From: Candidatus Thermofonsia Clade 1 bacterium
GTDB lineage: Bacteria; Chloroflexota; Anaerolineae; Aggregatilineales; UBA2796
Assembly (NCBI GenBank): GCA_002794705.1
Contig: PGTK01000001.1
Coordinates: 310,001-374,000, forward strand
DNA: 64,000 bases
Direction: 5' to 3'
The notes below the pieces were generated by a model that had not been told where the DNA came from, ran no database searches, and worked only from the letters and a program-made list of their open reading frames with translations. Within the stretch, counting starts at the first letter, position 1. Every line of letters starts with the position of its first letter. Position numbers and translations under genes: made by a program. Below, one piece after another: positions 59,678-64,000 of the stretch.

Positions 59678-61192
59678 ATGACACTGGAAAAACTGCCAAC
59701 GTACATCGTTGGCTTTGATCATGTGGCGAATGGCGGCTTGCCCAAAGGGCGCGTCACGCTCTTGAGCGGCACAGCCGGCAGCGCTAAGACCGTTTTCGCC
59801 TGCAATTTTCTGGCACAAGGCGTTCGGCATGGCGAGACGGGCGTCTTTATCACTTTTGAAGAGTCGCCCGAAGATATTCGGCGCAACATGCGCGGCTTCG
59901 GCTGGGATATCGCCCAGTGGGAAGCTGAAAACAAGTGGGCTTTCGTAGACGCCTCGCACGTGCCTGATAGCCAGATTGTGGTCGGCAGCTATGATTTTGG
60001 CGCGCTCCTAGCGCGGATCGAATATACAGTGCGCCGCCTAGACGCCAAACGCCTCGTGATCGACTCGCTGAGCGCTATCTTCAGCCAATTCACTGATCAC
60101 GGCATCGTGCGGACTGAGCTATTCCGCGTGGTGACCGCTTTGAAGCGCATGGGTGTCACGGCGCTAGTGACCAGTGAGCGCGATAGCGAGTATGGCGCTG
60201 TGGCGCGGCACGGCGTGGAAGAATTCGTCGCCGATAATGTGATCATCCTGCGCAACGTGCTGGAAGATGAAAAGCGCCGCCGCACAGTCGAGATTCTCAA
60301 GTTTCGCGGCACGTCTCATCAGAAGGGCGCGTTCCCTTTCACGGTCACCCCGGAGTACGGTGTGGTAGTTGTGCCGCTCTCTGCCATTGAGCTGAAACAG
60401 AAATCTTCGGATTTGCGCATCACCTCTGGCAACGCGGAATTGGATCAAATGTGCGGCGGCGGCTTCTTCCGCGACTCGATCATCCTCGTCTCAGGCGCCA
60501 CTGGCACGGGCAAGACCCTCGTTGCCACCAGCTTTTTGGCGGGCGGCGTAACACAAGGCGAGCGCTGTGTGTTGCTCGCTTTTGAGGAAAGCCGCGAGCA
60601 GCTTTTCCGCAATGCCATTGGTTGGGGCATAGATTTTCCGCGCATGGAGGCTGCGGGTCGGCTGCGCGTGATCTCGGAGTACCCGGAGATCAGCAGCTTA
60701 GAGGATCATCTGTTGCGCATTAAAGCAGAAATTAATGACTATCGCCCGACGCGTGTGGCGATTGATAGCCTCTCAGCACTGGAGCGAGTCGGCACGCAGC
60801 GCGCCTTCCGCGAGTTCGTGATCGGCTTGACGTCGTTCATCAAACATCAAGAGATCGCCGGCTTGTTCACAGCGACCACGCCCAACCTGCTAGGCGGCAC
60901 CTCGATCACAGAGGCGCACATCAGCACAATTACCGATGCGATCATCCTGCTGCGCTACGTCGAATACTACGGCGAAATGCGGCGCGGCTTGACCGTACTG
61001 AAGATGCGCGGCTCACTCCACGATAAAGATATCCGCGAATTCACGATTGATGGGCGCGGGATGCATATCGGCAAGCCTTTCCGCAATGTTTCGGGCATTC
61101 TGTCAGGGCAGTTCAGCTACCGCGATAAAAGTGAGCTAGATCGTCTAACAGGCTTGTTCCAAGACGACTCGCCAAATCTTGCAAGTAGCTAG
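59678..61192 (+). CDS. kaiC: circadian clock ATPase KaiC
   Basis: This 504-residue protein has two RecA-like ATPase domains. CI has GTAGSAKT (residues 31-38, an altered Walker A) and catalytic Glu61/Glu62 in FEES. CII has GATGTGKT (273-280) and Glu303/Glu304. The autophosphorylation site is preserved: AHISTITDAI, with Ser416-Thr417 at the place of S431-T432 of Synechococcus, and Thr411 for T426. After GSLHDKDIREF there is a C-terminal segment of about 35 residues matching the A-loop and tail that KaiA binds. So the protein should be able to autophosphorylate and dephosphorylate. The length is slightly short (519 in Synechococcus). Confidence 0.96.
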   Translation: MTLEKLPTYIVGFDHVANGGLPKGRVTLLSGTAGSAKTVFACNFLAQGVRHGETGVFITFEESPEDIRRNMRGFGWDIAQWEAENKWAFVDASHVPDSQIVVGSYDFGALLARIEYTVRRLDAKRLVIDSLSAIFSQFTDHGIVRTELFRVVTALKRMGVTALVTSERDSEYGAVARHGVEEFVADNVIILRNVLEDEKRRRTVEILKFRGTSHQKGAFPFTVTPEYGVVVVPLSAIELKQKSSDLRITSGNAELDQMCGGGFFRDSIILVSGATGTGKTLVATSFLAGGVTQGERCVLLAFEESREQLFRNAIGWGIDFPRMEAAGRLRVISEYPEISSLEDHLLRIKAEINDYRPTRVAIDSLSALERVGTQRAFREFVIGLTSFIKHQEIAGLFTATTPNLLGGTSITEAHISTITDAIILLRYVEYYGEMRRGLTVLKMRGSLHDKDIREFTIDGRGMHIGKPFRNVSGILSGQFSYRDKSELDRLTGLFQDDSPNLASS

Positions 61193-61282
61193 GTGGCGCA
61201 TTAGACTCAAGCTGAGCGCTTGAAGCGGGCAGGTAAAGCCGCATCTGACCTCTCGAAAGCGCTACGAAAGGTGCTACACCCT

Positions 61283-64000
61283 ATGGACACCTACCAGCTA
61301 CTCCTTGTGGCAGCTTGTGGCGACGATCTGGCTGATGTGCGCCGCCTGATGAATGCCGCCGCCCTGCCTGAGCCACTCCTGTACCTCGTTCGCCCTGAAG
61401 AGCGCACGCCGAACGCTCAGATTGCAACGCCCGATCTCATCCTGATCAAATACGGCGCGTTACAGCACTGTTGCAAAGGATTCCTTAGCCATTTTCAGGC
61501 GCAACTGCCTGAAGTCCCGCTCGTCCTCTTGGTGAGCGCCCAAGAGCGCGCTACGGCGCAGCCCCTTGCCGAACTCTACCACACGCTGCTCTTCGATTAC
61601 ACACAGACAGAGCCGTACATGCTGCATCAGATAGTCCGTTTTGCCATTCAGCAGCGCTATGTGCAGCACAGCCTTGAGCGAACCTTACAAGCCTTTTCAG
61701 ATAGCAGCCGCCTGCTCTACAACTTGATCAATCACAACGCCGACGGCATGTTAGTGATTGATCAGGACGGGATCATCCGTTTTGCCAATCCAGCGGCTAC
61801 TGCGCTGTTCGGGCGCACGACGGAGTCCCTGATCGGAATGCCATTCGGCTTTCCGCTCCTGATGGGGCAAATGGCAGAGCTGGACTTGCGCACGGCTGAT
61901 GGGCGTGAGCGCGTGGTCGAGATGCGCCTTGTGAACACAGAGTGGCAGGGGCAACCAGCTTATCTCGCCACCTTGCGCGATATCACTGAGCGCAGCCTTG
62001 CCCAGCGCCATTTGCAGCGGCGCCTCTCCCTAGAGAGCCTGTTGGCGACTATTTCTGCCCAATTTGTCAGCCTGCCAATTGCCGAAGTGGATGAACGCAT
62101 CAATAACGCGCTAGAGCAGCTGGGGAAATTCATCGGTGCAGAGCACGCCATGCTAGTTGACTTGACCCAATCATCTTGGGAGCGCGCTCTCACGCATCTA
62201 TGGGAAGCAGATCACATTGTCGGGCGCTACCCATTCATCAATCCCGAAGTGGCGCATCGCTTCTACACAGAAGCCTTTCGAGAGCGGGATATCCTGATCA
62301 TCCCAGATGCGCAGCAGTTTCCTGCTGAGCAAGACTTGCAACGCGCTTTGATAGCGCGCGGTGTACGCACGCTGATGGCAATCGCTGTGCGTCAGCATGG
62401 CAAGCTGCGCGGCTGCTTGGCCTTCACTGCCGTCAGCCAACAGCGCCCTTGGCAGTATGAGGACGCTGCTCTGCTCTCCATTGCGGCGGATGTCTTTGCC
62501 AGTGCCCTGCGCCGCGCTGAGATCAACCGTGCGCTGCGCGAAAGCGAGGCGCGCCTGCGCTTTGTGATCAACAGCGCGCCGCTGATCCTCTTCACTTTTG
62601 ATACAAACGGGATTGTGAACTTCCTCGAAGGTGCTCTGCTGAATAAACACCTCCCCGAGCTACGCAGATGGACTGGTAGCAGTGCTCTGGACGATATCTA
62701 CATTGGCGCGCACCTAGCGAGTGTGCTGCAAGGCGAGACACGCCGCGTTATTTTCAAGCCCTCTGATGAGAGCGTCTTAGAAATCCACTTGACGCCGCTG
62801 TACGACGATAAACGTGCGATCATCGGCGGCATAGGCATTGCTGTTGATGTCACAGAACGTCAACGCGCTCAAGAGGCTGAGCAGCGCCAAGCCATGCTCT
62901 TGCGCACGCTTGCCGAAGCCTCCACTGCCCTGACCAGCTCGCTGGAGATGAAGCGCGTGCTGGAGACGATCCTTGACTATGCCCAGCGCCTTGTGCCGTG
63001 CGACGGCAGCTCTGTAGTGCTGTTTGAAGGGCAGAAGAGTCAAGTCAGCGCTGCACGCGGGCGCTCTAGCCACCTCACACAGGAGCGCTGGGCGATTATC
63101 CTCGCCAATATGGACGTTCAAGCGCGCTTAGAGCATCTGCGGCAAGCAGGCATTGCAGACTTAATTCCAGACACAACTACCGATCTAAGATGGCTGCCGA
63201 TTGAAGGCACGGAATGGGTTAAGTCTTATGTTGGCTTGCCTATTGAGCTGGAGGGGCGCGTGATCGGTCTCTTGAACTTTGATAGTGCCACGCCGAACTA
63301 CTTCACACAAGAGCATGTGGAGCGCCTGAAAACGTTAGCAGGCTATGCTGCCATTGCCATTCAAAACGCTAACCTCTATCAGACTATCCAGCGCAACGCC
63401 AAAGACCTTGAGCGCCACGTACGGCGGCGCACTGCCGAGCTAGACGTAGAGCGGGCGCGCCTGCGCGCCATACTCGATGCAATGGAAGAGGGCGTGATCT
63501 TTTTTGAACTCAAGGATGTTTGGCGCGCCACATACACCAATCCCGCTTTTCATCGGCTTTTCGGCTATCGTGAGTCAGAGATCGTCGGGCAGTCCATCCT
63601 CGATATCGCCGCCCGAATCCCGCCGTCCGATTCGAGCCCGTCGCTCCCAGAATTAGCACATGCTATTGATCAGAATGGCAGCTGGCACGGCAATTTGCGC
63701 TTTCAGCGCGCTGAGGGCGGCTTGTTCGATGCGTACGTGGCAGCCACTAAGGTCTCGGAAATGCGCGGCAAGTTCGTCGGCACGGTCATCTTGATCCGCG
63801 ATATCAGCAAGGAAAGGGCGCTGCAGGAACAGAAAGATCGCTTCATTGCCAATGCCGCGCATGAGTTGCGCACGCCGCTCACGAACCTCAAAATGCGCTT
63901 GTACCTGTTGCGCCGTCAACCAGAGGTGGCTGAGACGCATTTGAGCGTGATTGAGCAAGTGGTGCGCCGCATGCAGGGCATTGTTGAAGACCTGCTGGAC
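61283..64000 (+). CDS. large PAS/GAF histidine kinase, 3' end outside window
   Basis: The frame is open from ATG 61283 to the window end (906 codons). GAAAGGTG lies about 10 nt upstream. Domains in order: degenerate receiver (1-135, where the phospho-Asp place reads PDLILIKYG, with Lys), PAS (140-250), GAF (255-410), PAS (416-533), GAF (545-700), coiled coil (700-725), PAS (727-843) and the start of a kinase domain with H-box NAAHELRTPLTNLKM. The catalytic ATPase part is cut off. It is 90 nt after kaiC on the same strand, so it may be the input or output kinase of the Kai module, the role of CikA or SasA in cyanobacteria. That link is inferred from position. Confidence 0.88.
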   Translation, partial: MDTYQLLLVAACGDDLADVRRLMNAAALPEPLLYLVRPEERTPNAQIATPDLILIKYGALQHCCKGFLSHFQAQLPEVPLVLLVSAQERATAQPLAELYHTLLFDYTQTEPYMLHQIVRFAIQQRYVQHSLERTLQAFSDSSRLLYNLINHNADGMLVIDQDGIIRFANPAATALFGRTTESLIGMPFGFPLLMGQMAELDLRTADGRERVVEMRLVNTEWQGQPAYLATLRDITERSLAQRHLQRRLSLESLLATISAQFVSLPIAEVDERINNALEQLGKFIGAEHAMLVDLTQSSWERALTHLWEADHIVGRYPFINPEVAHRFYTEAFRERDILIIPDAQQFPAEQDLQRALIARGVRTLMAIAVRQHGKLRGCLAFTAVSQQRPWQYEDAALLSIAADVFASALRRAEINRALRESEARLRFVINSAPLILFTFDTNGIVNFLEGALLNKHLPELRRWTGSSALDDIYIGAHLASVLQGETRRVIFKPSDESVLEIHLTPLYDDKRAIIGGIGIAVDVTERQRAQEAEQRQAMLLRTLAEASTALTSSLEMKRVLETILDYAQRLVPCDGSSVVLFEGQKSQVSAARGRSSHLTQERWAIILANMDVQARLEHLRQAGIADLIPDTTTDLRWLPIEGTEWVKSYVGLPIELEGRVIGLLNFDSATPNYFTQEHVERLKTLAGYAAIAIQNANLYQTIQRNAKDLERHVRRRTAELDVERARLRAILDAMEEGVIFFELKDVWRATYTNPAFHRLFGYRESEIVGQSILDIAARIPPSDSSPSLPELAHAIDQNGSWHGNLRFQRAEGGLFDAYVAATKVSEMRGKFVGTVILIRDISKERALQEQKDRFIANAAHELRTPLTNLKMRLYLLRRQPEVAETHLSVIEQVVRRMQGIVEDLLD

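Overview
The window is a moderately GC-rich bacterial chromosome segment, densely coded on both strands. It holds about 44 intact genes, three decayed ones, and three intergenic regions that look like structured RNAs. The gene mix points to a member of the Chloroflexota, probably an Anaerolineae-like lineage. The reasons are several secreted or lipid-anchored proteins with Thr/Pro-rich 'TPT' tails, many TolB/WD40-like propeller proteins, a Thermus-type long isocitrate dehydrogenase, kaiB/kaiC outside the cyanobacteria, and no lipopolysaccharide genes. The phylum is inferred from gene content only.

Layout. 1-5.3 kb (minus): a partial unknown protein, a CoiA-like zinc protein, a membrane protein and a FadN-like beta-oxidation enzyme. 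5.5-11.6 kb (plus): a decayed propeller gene, a sugar kinase-MurQ fusion, the lipid II flippase murJ and a large secreted propeller protein. 11.6-16.7 kb: two unknown genes flanking a promoter-RNA-terminator cassette, mnmA, an FHA protein and two lipoproteins. 16.8-20.7 kb (minus): a peptide/nickel-type ABC transporter (binding protein and two permeases) without its ATPases. 20.8-32.7 kb: a triple-PepSY protein, a fused FAD/2Fe-2S subunit of a molybdenum hydroxylase, a TPR protein, mtnA, a PLP decarboxylase with a long leader RNA, icd and a phosphatase-propeller membrane protein.

32.8-42.8 kb: a TIR-domain pseudogene, an attenuator-like leader before metG, a membrane thioredoxin, the dnaX-ybaB-recR replication/repair operon, a secreted metallophosphatase, glycogen phosphorylase and a NERD-like membrane protein. 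42.9-50.4 kb: a membrane-tethered AAA/STAND ATPase with a long Thr/Pro tail, a CARF-HEPN (Csx1/TM1812-like) gene broken by one in-frame TAG, a propeller protein and an OmpR-type two-component system. 50.4-58.4 kb: an amino-acid ABC transporter whose permease carries a large Cys-containing extra domain, a PstS-like lipoprotein, tgt, a PPC-repeat protein and pepF.

58.4-64 kb (plus) is the most notable region. A tight cluster encodes a PAS protein whose C-terminal half resembles the KaiC-binding domain of KaiA, then KaiB, then a double-domain KaiC with its phosphorylation sites and C-terminal tail. Close behind is a very large PAS/GAF histidine kinase that starts with a degenerate receiver domain and runs off the window. 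This looks like a possible complete non-cyanobacterial Kai timing module with its own input and output. A perfect 13-bp inverted repeat lies just upstream.

The two defence-type genes (TIR and CARF-HEPN) are both damaged, which suggests loss of acquired immunity genes. No CRISPR array, transposase, tRNA or rRNA gene was recognised.
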